Shown here: positions 42,086 through 49,262 of the stretch, in pieces
Position numbering within the stretch: the stretch's first letter is position 1
How the letters are laid out: every line of letters starts with the position of its first letter
Assembly: GCA_021531775.1 (NCBI GenBank)
Contig: JAFBIU010000027.1
Coordinates: forward strand, 1 to 49,262
Direction: 5' to 3'
Length of the DNA stretch: 49,262 nucleotides
DNA from: Parabacteroides distasonis
GTDB taxonomy: Bacteria; Bacteroidota; Bacteroidia; Bacteroidales; Tannerellaceae
Program-made: the position numbers and the translations under genes
The notes under the pieces: model-generated
What the model was told of the DNA's origin: nothing
Database searches by the model: none
The model's input: the letters and a program-made list of their open reading frames with translations, nothing else

Positions 42086-42967
42086 TCAGTATTTGATTTT
42101 GAAATAATCCAATAGCAATTTGTAATTTTCTTGTGCCGCCAGGCAGGTGTCACGTAGATAACCATTTATGTTTCCCCAGTTCTGAATGCCGCGATAGTAG
42201 AATAGGTGCAGTTCCTCTGTGATTACAAATGGCACATGAGCACTCTGCAGACATTGCCAGAATAGCAGTAATCGACCTACACGACCGTTGCCGTCTTGGA
42301 AAGGATGGATACGTTCGAAGAGAACATGGAAATTCAGTATATCGTCAAACTCCACTTTTTTGAATGCATTGTATTCGGAAATCAAGGCTTTCATACGTTT
42401 GTGCACCTCTTTGGGTTGTGCCGTTTCTCCTCCACCTACCTCATTGGGGAGCCGTTTGTAGTCTCCCACGGCAAACCAATCTTTATGACTGTCGGAAGTA
42501 TTCATCTTAAGGATAGCGTGCAATTGTTTAATGTGTGTTTCTGTTATCTTGTCCATGGCATGATCAATGACATAGTCGATGCAACGGAAATGATTGACAG
42601 TCTCCATGATATCATCCACAGACATACTCTCGGTGGTTATGCCCAGCGTATTGGTTTCGAAGATAAAACGAGTCTGTTCCTTACTCAGACGACTGCCCTC
42701 TATGTGATTGGAATTATAGGTCAAATCTATCTGCGTTCGATGATAGATGCCTCCATTCAATTTGGCTTCTTTTTCTTCACGCAAACGACTCAGCAGGGGA
42801 CTCAGCTTTCTCTTGCCTTTTGGGGGCAACTCCGCATCCGCAGGAATATTCCATGTCTTTCCAGTCAAGAATGCTCCTTCAATTTTTCCTTCAGCACAAT
42901 AATTACGAGCTGTCCGCTCACTGATGCCGTATTTTTCGGCAAACTGAACAACTGATATATATTCCAT
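42086..42967 (-). CDS. Fic family protein with N-terminal helix-turn-helix
   Basis: A 293-residue Fic protein different from the one at 33.6 kb. The N-terminus EYISVVQFAEKYGISERTAR is a helix-turn-helix, and TGKTWNIPADA is a wing-like element often found ahead of Fic domains. The inhibitory segment SNHIEG (86-91) marks class II, and HPFQDGNGRVGR (221-232) is a complete catalytic loop. It likely AMPylates a target and may regulate its own promoter, since a DNA-binding domain is present and an inverted repeat lies at the promoter. Confidence 0.9.
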   Translation of the reverse strand: MEYISVVQFAEKYGISERTARNYCAEGKIEGAFLTGKTWNIPADAELPPKGKRKLSPLLSRLREEKEAKLNGGIYHRTQIDLTYNSNHIEGSRLSKEQTRFIFETNTLGITTESMSVDDIMETVNHFRCIDYVIDHAMDKITETHIKQLHAILKMNTSDSHKDWFAVGDYKRLPNEVGGGETAQPKEVHKRMKALISEYNAFKKVEFDDILNFHVLFERIHPFQDGNGRVGRLLLFWQCLQSAHVPFVITEELHLFYYRGIQNWGNINGYLRDTCLAAQENYKLLLDYFKIKY

Positions 42968-43017
42968 ACTTGATACAGGCTAATCTTTATCGGCAAATTT
43001 CGATTCAAATTCAGGTG

Positions 43018-43048
43018 CGAAGATAGCGATTTTTGCCGATACCGGCAA
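43018..43048 (-). promoter_or_regulatory. Promoter and operator-like inverted repeat of the second Fic gene
   Basis: TTGCCG (43033-43038) and CGGCAA (43043-43048) form an inverted repeat. On the minus strand it stands just upstream of TATCTTCG (43018-43025), a one-mismatch -7 element. A further CGGCAA half-site lies at 42991-42996, closer to the start. The stretch AATCGCTATCTTCGCACC is close to the first Fic promoter. Confidence 0.5.
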
Positions 43049-43067
43049 GATATGGTCTATAAACTGG

Positions 43068-43205
43068 TCACGAAGCTATGTGAAAGGATGCTCCAGTATA
43101 TCTGCAAGCAGGTTCTTGATACATTTCAGTTTCTTTCAAAGCATTGTATTCATCCAAAGAAATCAACGCTACCAAATGATTTTTGATAAAATGCAATTTG
43201 ACGGA
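43068..43205 (-). pseudogene. Remnant of a Phd/YefM-type antitoxin
   Basis: The minus strand reads KNHLVALISLDEYNALKETE, which matches the conserved LISLDEYNxLKETEYL block of YefM antitoxins. The N-terminal DNA-binding part is missing and the C-terminus becomes unrelated before a stop at 43068. Palindrome copy E sits at its 5' edge. No toxin partner is seen. Confidence 0.55.
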
Positions 43206-43212
43206 TATTGGG

Positions 43213-43239
43213 AAGGGTACTCACAATCTGAGTACCCTT
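43213..43239. repeat. GGGTACTCA palindrome, copy E
   Basis: AAGGGTACTCA, loop CAATC and TGAGTACCCTT, a perfect 11-base-pair stem. It adjoins the antitoxin remnant. The GCACCG tail is absent. Confidence 0.9.
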
Positions 43240-43514
43240 CTCTCATCGGCACCTTGAGGCAATCTCACAAGCCTTGACGAGTCTGTCCGCCTGACAAACA
43301 GAAACCTTCAGGCTATTTTCCGATAACGGACCTTCGTCAGATATACAGAGTATGACCTTGCGCGTGTTAGCTCACTCAACAACACACCCATATGAATAAT
43401 GTAGGCTGGAAAGAGATTCTATCGAATACTCCTTTCCATAATATTTGCATATCATCCGTAAGCATGTGATGCCGCACTGCATTGTGTCATGCTGATGGTA
43501 AAAGGGAAAGGGTG

Positions 43515-45830
43515 TCATAATCTATCAATTTCTTGTTTTATTGAAGTTTTCCCGCGATATTTTGTCTTTATTTGGTTCAAACGATAGATAATGCTGATGG
43601 AATAGTTCCACAAGCAATAATCCTCTGTCTGCCGAAAATGAATGTTCTTCATCCTCTCAGTTTCCTTAAACTTCATTGTATGGAATATGTCCTGCGCTTG
43701 AAGGCTCACGCTTAACTTACCGTCAAGAAAACTCTTCTGCACACCAATATTCAACATTTGGTAAGGTTTGAAATCAACAGCTCCCTGATGTCCTCCACTA
43801 TTAAAGTAGTAATAAGCAGAAATCAGATAGGATTTGGGTAACTGAAAATATTGGTTGGCCACAACATAAATCTGAGGATTATTATAAGAGATCTTTCCAC
43901 CGAGGTATTCGCTATGGAAGAAAGGTTGTGTTATCCCTAATGATATAGACGGTTTCCACCATGCAATACTCTTCTGTATAGTAAGATTAGCCTTCAAATA
44001 CTGTATCTTGTCGTAATTGGCATATGAACTTACAATCTGGTTTCGCTGATTGTCGGGAACGTAGAAATCTGCTGATATAAAGTCCTTTACATAAGTATAA
44101 CTGGCAGAAAAATTAAGAATCTTATATCCGTTGTTCAATTGAATGACATACGAATTTGATGGTTTCAACAACGGATTTCCGCATTGATACATAAATTCAT
44201 TTGAATAATAGCTTGAATTGCTCAGTTGCCTGAATGTAGGACGGGTCGTCCGTGATGAAAAAGACAAATTGTTCGCCCATCCGTTTTTATTATAGGACAC
44301 GGATAAGGATGGATAGAGGTTTCTGTAATGACGGTGAACGTCCCCTGTCCTGTCAACATAGTTGGCATAGTCAGAAACAACATCTTCATATCGAATCCCG
44401 CCCTTAATCATTACTGCTCCAATGTTTGCCGCAATCTCTGCATAACCGGCATACTTATTTTCATCGTTTTTATAATCGGAGGGTGGTGTGCTCTCCGAAT
44501 TACAAGTTAGAATACCGTTCCCCGCTATGTGATTATATTCAAAGCCCCATGATAAGCCTATTTTCTCATTCAGCTTATAATCAAAGGCCAATTTTCCCGC
44601 ATATATATTAAGGGTATTATTGCCGATACTAAGAGTCATATCCGAAATACCGGCAGTTGTTTCACCGGTTTCTTGATGATATTTATTTTTATTATTGGCG
44701 TAATCCAAGTTAAACTCTGTTGAGAGCCGTTTACTCCACTGCCCGTTGTAAAAGATGTTCAGATGGTTATATTTCGTCTTGTTCTTGTAATCATTGAGAA
44801 TATCGGTAGTCTGCACAGGTTTCTCGTTTAAGAAATAATCGAGAACGGAATTGCGGCGTTCTTTGTCCGTATTATCCGAGGCATTCCATTCGATGCCGAC
44901 ATTATGATTGTCATTGATTTCATAATCCATGCTCAATTGCCAGTCGTGATTTGTAATATGATCTTTGGCGGTTTGATCTTGCGCATAACGATGTATGTTA
45001 TCTCCCAAAAATACTTCTTTGGTTTGTGGCAGCAGGGATTGGTTTCTTGCATTATCATAGCTATAGCTGGCAGATAAGCTAAGTCCTCGGAGCTTGTAAC
45101 CCAATTTCATGTCGCCGCCATAACTTGAATGGTCATTTTGTTTGCCTTTTCCTCCTAATTGTAAATTCAATCCTTCATCCCTTTTTAGGGTCACAACTTT
45201 CAATACAGCTTTTCCCTCCGCATCATATTTTGCGCCCGGATTACTGATAAGTTCTACACTTTTAATGTCTTTGGGGGAGAGTTGTTCCAGTTCTGTCTGA
45301 CTTTGTATTTTTCTGTTGTTTACATATATAACAGGTGTTCCCAAACCAAATACCTGAAATCCGCCATTAGCTGTCTTTACAATTCCAGGAAGTTGAGATA
45401 TGAGTTCGGACATTTCATGTGTTTGACTCAATACAGAACCGGCTACCTCGGTTATCATAGCTCCGTTCTGTTGCTTGAACAAAGGTTTACTTCCGGTTAC
45501 AGTAACAGACCCCAACATGGTAGCTTTTGTTTTCATGGTGAGAATTCCGACATAACCTGTTGCTTCTGTTATTGTCAAATACAAATCCTCATACCCAATG
45601 TATGACAGTTTCAAGAGATCCCCTTTCTGTGCTGTATTTTCAAGTTTAAACTCACCTTCCTCACTTGTTATGCAACCGGCTACAAAGGTGGAATCTTTTG
45701 AATTTAGCAATAGGATATTTGCATATCCAACAGGTATATCGCTTTCATCTATTACTTTCCCTGTAATAGTTTGTGCGTATGCCATATAAATATTGCAGCA
45801 TACGGCTAATAAAATCAACAACGTTCTCAT
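43515..45830 (-). CDS. Outer-membrane beta-barrel protein, TonB-dependent-receptor-like (OMP_b-brl_3 type)
   Basis: A 771-residue exported protein. A signal peptide (LLILLAVCCNIYMAYAQ) ends near residue 20. A carboxypeptidase-regulatory-like domain follows (TITGKVIDESDIPVGYANIL, about 20-105), then a plug-like region with VIYVNNRKIQSQTELEQLSPKDIKSVELI, and a long beta-rich barrel. Proteins of this type usually lack a dedicated lipoprotein partner, and their cargo is unknown. It lies 40 bases after the paralogous gene at 45871-48222 on the same strand, so the two are probably co-transcribed. Base composition is lower in G+C than the cobalamin operon. Confidence 0.88.
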   Translation of the reverse strand: MRTLLILLAVCCNIYMAYAQTITGKVIDESDIPVGYANILLLNSKDSTFVAGCITSEEGEFKLENTAQKGDLLKLSYIGYEDLYLTITEATGYVGILTMKTKATMLGSVTVTGSKPLFKQQNGAMITEVAGSVLSQTHEMSELISQLPGIVKTANGGFQVFGLGTPVIYVNNRKIQSQTELEQLSPKDIKSVELISNPGAKYDAEGKAVLKVVTLKRDEGLNLQLGGKGKQNDHSSYGGDMKLGYKLRGLSLSASYSYDNARNQSLLPQTKEVFLGDNIHRYAQDQTAKDHITNHDWQLSMDYEINDNHNVGIEWNASDNTDKERRNSVLDYFLNEKPVQTTDILNDYKNKTKYNHLNIFYNGQWSKRLSTEFNLDYANNKNKYHQETGETTAGISDMTLSIGNNTLNIYAGKLAFDYKLNEKIGLSWGFEYNHIAGNGILTCNSESTPPSDYKNDENKYAGYAEIAANIGAVMIKGGIRYEDVVSDYANYVDRTGDVHRHYRNLYPSLSVSYNKNGWANNLSFSSRTTRPTFRQLSNSSYYSNEFMYQCGNPLLKPSNSYVIQLNNGYKILNFSASYTYVKDFISADFYVPDNQRNQIVSSYANYDKIQYLKANLTIQKSIAWWKPSISLGITQPFFHSEYLGGKISYNNPQIYVVANQYFQLPKSYLISAYYYFNSGGHQGAVDFKPYQMLNIGVQKSFLDGKLSVSLQAQDIFHTMKFKETERMKNIHFRQTEDYCLWNYSISIIYRLNQIKTKYRGKTSIKQEIDRL

Positions 45831-45870
45831 ATTTATTTACGATTTATGATACCTTAAATTATTTGTGAAA

Positions 45871-48222
45871 CTATATTCGATTCCGTTCTTTGAATGAAAT
45901 CGACTTACTATTGGTTTTAATCTTATTATTGCCCCACTTATACGTGATACTTATACGCAGGTATCTGGAATCATAGTAATTATTATAGTGTTGGGTATTG
46001 GCTACTGACACTTTCTTGCGTTTGACAAAATCTTGTTTGAATATGTCATTGGCATATACGCTTAAAATCAAATTATTATCCAGAAACGCCCCCTTAAACC
46101 CCGCACTGAAATTTGCGTAACTGCTGTCGTAAGTTATCCCCACATGATACGGGAAGTTATGAGAGTAGTTCAAAAACAGTTGAAAACGACGCTCTTTATC
46201 GAAAGATATGGTATTGTTGATACGGAAATCGAAAGAATTGCCGTTTTGTGCAAGGTATCCATCAGCCTTTATCTCAGATTCATTATAGACATAGTTGCCG
46301 GTAAGGAACATATTCCACCAGTTGAACATACGAAGATTATATGACAGGTTTACTCCAAACTGACGGTTGTTGTATATATTCTCGTATGTGCTGTATGTGG
46401 TGTTGTCATCATTCACATACATCATCTGTCCGTAGGCATTATCTTCTCGCTGGTAATAGACGGTTGCAGACAGATTGTTTCTGAAATTATAGTTCAATTC
46501 CACATTGTCTGCATACGACGGTTTCAGTAGAGGATTGCCTTCGTCAATATTATTTGGATTGGTGTACCATTTGAAAGGGTTGATTGCCCGGAAATAGGGT
46601 CTGTTGATTCGTCGTGCATAATTGATATTAAACATATTTGACGGATTCATATTGTACGATAGATAGACGGTCGGAAATAATTTGCCGTAATCTGTTATCA
46701 CATCCTCCACATCGCTATGAGGGGTCACTCCCTTTACAAATGTATGTTCGTAACGTAGTCCCGCTTGGACAGAGAAGTGGTTATTGAGACTGCGTTTGGC
46801 ACTGATATATCCGGCTACCGTCCTCTCGTTATAGTCAAACTCATTACACCGTCCGGGATCGGCAACATAATCACTCCCGATAAGATTGTAGTATCTCATA
46901 TCGGATATATTGCGAATGTCACTGTATTTTACACCGGTCTCGATATTAAGCCATGAGAATGGCAACTCAAGATTTGCTTCACCGGTCCATATTTGGTATG
47001 CTATGTTGTTTGGCTCGCGGACAACAGCCTTTGCACCGTTGGAGTGGTTCAATGTGGTAAAATCCACATCCTTGTCAGGAGAGTTGTGCATATAGTTTAT
47101 GACGAAACCTAATTTTTTACCCAATGTATCAAGTTTAAGGTCGTAATAGGCATTTAGGGTATGTACCCTTGTGATGCCTTTTTGAAGCGACTGTGTTGTA
47201 AGCAGCGAGTCAAGTGCATTATCGCTCATATAGCTGTATCTGTTGTCCGTGTCTATATTATCCCTGCCATAGCTGAAATCATAAACAGCCCCGATTGTCG
47301 ATGCTGACGACAGCTGTTGCTCAAAAGCGATATTGGCACCATAATTATTGTATGTGTCTATTCTTTGGGTATTGCTTGTCTGATTTTTTTGCTGTTGTGC
47401 AATTATGTAGTTTTCATCAACAGTTCCTTTATCATGATTTTGACGTAATTTCACCGATAGGAAAGTTCGGGAAGAACGATAGTTCACCGTAGCGTTCACG
47501 TTTTCACCGGCAAAAGAACGCTGTGTATATGATGCTCCGACGGTACCATTCAGCCCTTCATCGGGATTACGTTTCGTAATAATGTTTATCACTCCCCCAT
47601 TACCACCTGCATCATATCTGCTTGGTGGTGTGGTGATAACCTCTATGCTTGCCACATCATCCGACTGGAGTGTTTTCAAATATTGCATCAGATCATTCCC
47701 ACTCAGATAAGACAACTTTCCATTCAGCATTATTTTGACACCGCTTTTTCCGATTATATTTATGGAATTTTCCGTGGCTTTGACCAATGGGGTCTGCTTC
47801 AATAAATCAAGAGCGTTACTCCCTTGCGACAGTGGGGTTGCTTCCACATCGAACACAAGCCTGTCCACATCACGCTTGATGACCGGCCGAGACCCGACAA
47901 CGACAACTTCTCCCAACATAGAGGTATCCGGCTGTAACTGAATCGTTCCTATATTATCCGCTGTTATCTCCAAATATTGGGGAGCATAACCTATATAGGA
48001 TACGTTCAGATACTTCGCATCATGATGACGGGATATGCTAAAGGAGCCGGCATCGTCAGTAGTAGTACCTGCAATGTAGGTAGAATCTGCTTTTAGAAGT
48101 ACAATATTGGCAAATGATAATATTTGTTGCTTCTCGTCAACAACATTGCCTGTGATGTTTTGTGCACATATTTTTAATGTACAAAAACAGATAATCGTTA
48201 CTAATATGGTTCTTAAATTCAT
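45871..48222 (-). CDS. Outer-membrane beta-barrel protein, TonB-dependent-receptor-like, paralogue of the next gene
   Basis: A 783-residue protein with a signal peptide (ILVTIICFCTLKICAQ). It has a regulatory-like domain (NITGNVVDEKQQILSFANIV), a plug (GVKIMLNGKLSYLSGNDLMQ, then YDAGGNGGVINIIT), and a barrel ending in an ITYKWGNNKIK region with a basic tail. It shares domain order with its downstream neighbour, but the two proteins differ substantially, so this is an old duplication. It leads the operon, and the phased direct repeats at 48271-48383 lie directly upstream. Confidence 0.88.
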   Translation of the reverse strand: MNLRTILVTIICFCTLKICAQNITGNVVDEKQQILSFANIVLLKADSTYIAGTTTDDAGSFSISRHHDAKYLNVSYIGYAPQYLEITADNIGTIQLQPDTSMLGEVVVVGSRPVIKRDVDRLVFDVEATPLSQGSNALDLLKQTPLVKATENSINIIGKSGVKIMLNGKLSYLSGNDLMQYLKTLQSDDVASIEVITTPPSRYDAGGNGGVINIITKRNPDEGLNGTVGASYTQRSFAGENVNATVNYRSSRTFLSVKLRQNHDKGTVDENYIIAQQQKNQTSNTQRIDTYNNYGANIAFEQQLSSASTIGAVYDFSYGRDNIDTDNRYSYMSDNALDSLLTTQSLQKGITRVHTLNAYYDLKLDTLGKKLGFVINYMHNSPDKDVDFTTLNHSNGAKAVVREPNNIAYQIWTGEANLELPFSWLNIETGVKYSDIRNISDMRYYNLIGSDYVADPGRCNEFDYNERTVAGYISAKRSLNNHFSVQAGLRYEHTFVKGVTPHSDVEDVITDYGKLFPTVYLSYNMNPSNMFNINYARRINRPYFRAINPFKWYTNPNNIDEGNPLLKPSYADNVELNYNFRNNLSATVYYQREDNAYGQMMYVNDDNTTYSTYENIYNNRQFGVNLSYNLRMFNWWNMFLTGNYVYNESEIKADGYLAQNGNSFDFRINNTISFDKERRFQLFLNYSHNFPYHVGITYDSSYANFSAGFKGAFLDNNLILSVYANDIFKQDFVKRKKVSVANTQHYNNYYDSRYLRISITYKWGNNKIKTNSKSISFKERNRI

Positions 48223-48270
48223 TTGTATTTTGTTTTTTCGCTCTTAAACTGCTGCAAAATAACTGCTAAT

Positions 48271-48383
48271 AAAGTTTTCAACCAAGGGTAAAAGTTTTAC
48301 GCAAAACTTTTTATTTCGCTGATATACAGTGTTTTTACAAATGGAGGTAATGGAAAGTTTTACAAGGCTCTTAAAAGTTTTAC
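48271..48383 (-). promoter_or_regulatory. Phased direct repeats upstream of the receptor operon
   Basis: AAAGTTTTCA at 48271 and AAAGTTTTAC at 48291, 48354 and 48374 make two pairs, each spaced by exactly 20 bases (two helical turns). They stand 49-160 bases upstream of the receptor start. This is the pattern expected for a response regulator or LytTR-type dimer. The rest of the 48223-48548 gap shows no gene. Confidence 0.5.
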
Positions 48384-48548
48384 ACTTTCCAGTTCAGACG
48401 TCAATACATCTTCTACTGCAATCAATGATTTAATATCCATTGTTGTTCTTTTTTTATTGTACTTACTCTATAAGCTTTTCAGTTTCCGCTCCTTTGAACA
48501 GTCTGGTCTGTGGGATTATTGTCGACTTTAATCTTTCGTATTATAATT

Positions 48549-48902
48549 TTAATCTTTAAGAAGGACTTTTGTTGAATCGCAGTATATCACACTCTCGGGC
48601 ACGAAGAAGTCACTTTGAGAGATGGATTTCAACTTATTATTAACGAATAGCAGTTTCGTTGATACTATAAATTCGCAATTAGCTACCGGCTTGGGCGATT
48701 TATATGACAAAACCACTATAGTATCATTGCCTGAAATCTGAGCATCGAACGAAAACGGTTGCCCGTATTTGGTTAGAACAGATTCTTTATCCATTCCAAT
48801 ATTCAGTTCTCCAATAGAGATAGATACAGATGCACTATTTCTATATACACTACATGATGCCAATCCAATTACAGCAATAGTAACCAAGCTCAATATTCTC
48901 AT
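48549..48902 (-). CDS. Small lipoprotein, SmpA/BamE-like fold suggested
   Basis: From the methionine at 48902 this is a 117-residue lipoprotein, MRILSLVTIAVIGLASCSVY, with the lipobox cysteine near residue 17. A start at 48926 would add eight residues. The segment IGMDKESVLTKYGQPFSFDA resembles the GMTKEEVLxxLGxP motif of SmpA/OmlA (BamE-like) domains, which are outer-membrane assembly or accessory lipoproteins. No further motif is visible. It lies 326 bases upstream of the receptor operon on the same strand, with the phased repeats between. Confidence 0.65.
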   Translation of the reverse strand: MRILSLVTIAVIGLASCSVYRNSASVSISIGELNIGMDKESVLTKYGQPFSFDAQISGNDTIVVLSYKSPKPVANCEFIVSTKLLFVNNKLKSISQSDFFVPESVIYCDSTKVLLKD

Positions 48903-49017
48903 ATTAATCGACTTTGACATAGCCATTAGAATTTGAAATCATCTCATCGGTAATTTGTATCTTTCTACTTGCTGATTTCGTTCCATTGGTATTAGTAATT
49001 GACAATAGCGCTGAATC

Positions 49018-49093
49018 GGTACCAAGCGTAGCACTGTAAACGGTACCATTGTAGCACTGCAATCGGTACCGTCATGACGCTGCAAACGGTACC
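49018..49093. repeat. Four short tandem units ending in GGTACC
   Basis: GGTACC occurs at 49018, 49042, 49065 and 49088, spaced 24, 23 and 23 bases apart. Similar bases lie between, on the pattern GTAGCACTGYAAWC. Multiple end repeats of this kind occur at the tips of some insertion sequences such as the IS21 group. No transposase is in the window. Confidence 0.6.
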
Positions 49094-49159
49094 GCATACA
49101 GTTCTGTTAGATTTCCTACAAAAGTAGATTATTTTTTCTTTCGTTGTCTCATAGACTCA

Positions 49160-49191
49160 CCCTTTTTATGTAAAGCTTTACATAAAAAGGG
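49160..49191. repeat. 32-base perfect palindrome with flanking ATGTAAAG repeats
   Basis: CCCTTTTTATGTAAAG is followed directly by its exact reverse complement. TTATGTAAAG then recurs twice more in direct orientation (near 49192 and 49211). The cluster could be a recombinase or repressor site or the tip of a mobile element. The window ends about 70 bases later. Nothing coding is seen from 48927 to the end. Confidence 0.75.
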
Positions 49192-49262
49192 TTATGTAAA
49201 GTCTTGTATTATGTAAAGGGCTTGCCTGGAATATCTATAAAGTATCTAATATTCAAAGCATT

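Noticed and set aside
43080-43277. Plus-strand frame ending in GYSQSEYP, first read as a third Fic remnant
   Set aside because: The opposite strand gives a much better match to a YefM antitoxin; the shared GYSQSEYP comes only from the palindrome.
43281-43514. Possible toxin partner for the YefM remnant
   Set aside because: Both strands were read; no RelE/YoeB-like sequence was seen.
49018-49093. CRISPR array
   Set aside because: The constant part is only six to about fifteen bases, the spacers are too short and similar to one another, and no cas gene is present.

Overview
The window looks like a chromosomal segment of an anaerobic Bacteroidales bacterium (Tannerellaceae, Porphyromonadaceae or Bacteroidaceae type; the genus cannot be fixed from sequence alone). 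Supporting signs are -33 TTG / -7 TAnnTTTG promoters with few Shine-Dalgarno sequences, carboxypeptidase-like TonB receptors, a DUF4374 lipoprotein, VirE/DUF3987 and Fic families, and a WecG plus WecA-like capsule-locus terminus. The 12.5-32.3 kb part is visibly richer in G+C than the flanks.

Region 1 (1-11.9 kb) is the distal part of a capsule or exopolysaccharide locus: polysaccharide deacetylase, nucleotide-sugar dehydrogenase, two GT4 glycosyltransferases, then WecG-type glycosyltransferase, epimerase and a WecA/MraY-like initiating transferase. Inside it sits a block of likely anti-phage genes: an AAA ATPase/DUF4276 pair with its own promoter, and a complete retron. The retron has a phosphoribosyltransferase-winged-helix effector, a structured msr-msd RNA with a paired a1/a2 end stem, and a reverse transcriptase. 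The second GT4 gene carries a G8 tract, followed by a second diverged copy of its C-terminal domain.

Region 2 (11.9-15.5 kb) holds a decayed toxin-antitoxin pair, a superfamily 2 helicase and a SpoU/TrmH RNA methyltransferase, the last two separated by a convergent terminator.

Region 3 (15.5-32.3 kb) is one long co-directional cobalamin operon behind a cobalamin riboswitch. It starts with a TonB receptor, a DUF4374 surface lipoprotein and a PepSY membrane protein, the same trio as the B. thetaiotaomicron Xus siderophore system. Next come CbiA, a PduO-type adenosyltransferase and a BtuFCD-like ABC importer. It ends with four two-enzyme fusions: CbiHC, CbiET, CbiGF and CbiJD. Uptake and corrin-ring synthesis are thus controlled together; the chelatase, CbiL, CbiP, CbiB and nucleotide-loop steps must be encoded elsewhere.

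Region 4 (32.3-43.5 kb) is a mobile-element scrapyard. It has two Fic proteins with operator-like promoters, VirE/DUF3987, a P5-like protein, a Bro-N antirepressor and an AAA/PD-(D/E)XK protein. Among them lie fragments of AlbA_2, DUF169, IS1380 transposase, flavodoxin and YefM genes, and five copies of a GGGTACTCA palindrome.

Region 5 (43.5-49.3 kb) is a minus-strand pair of outer-membrane beta-barrel receptors preceded by phased direct repeats, then a small lipoprotein and a repeat-rich end with a 32-bp perfect palindrome.
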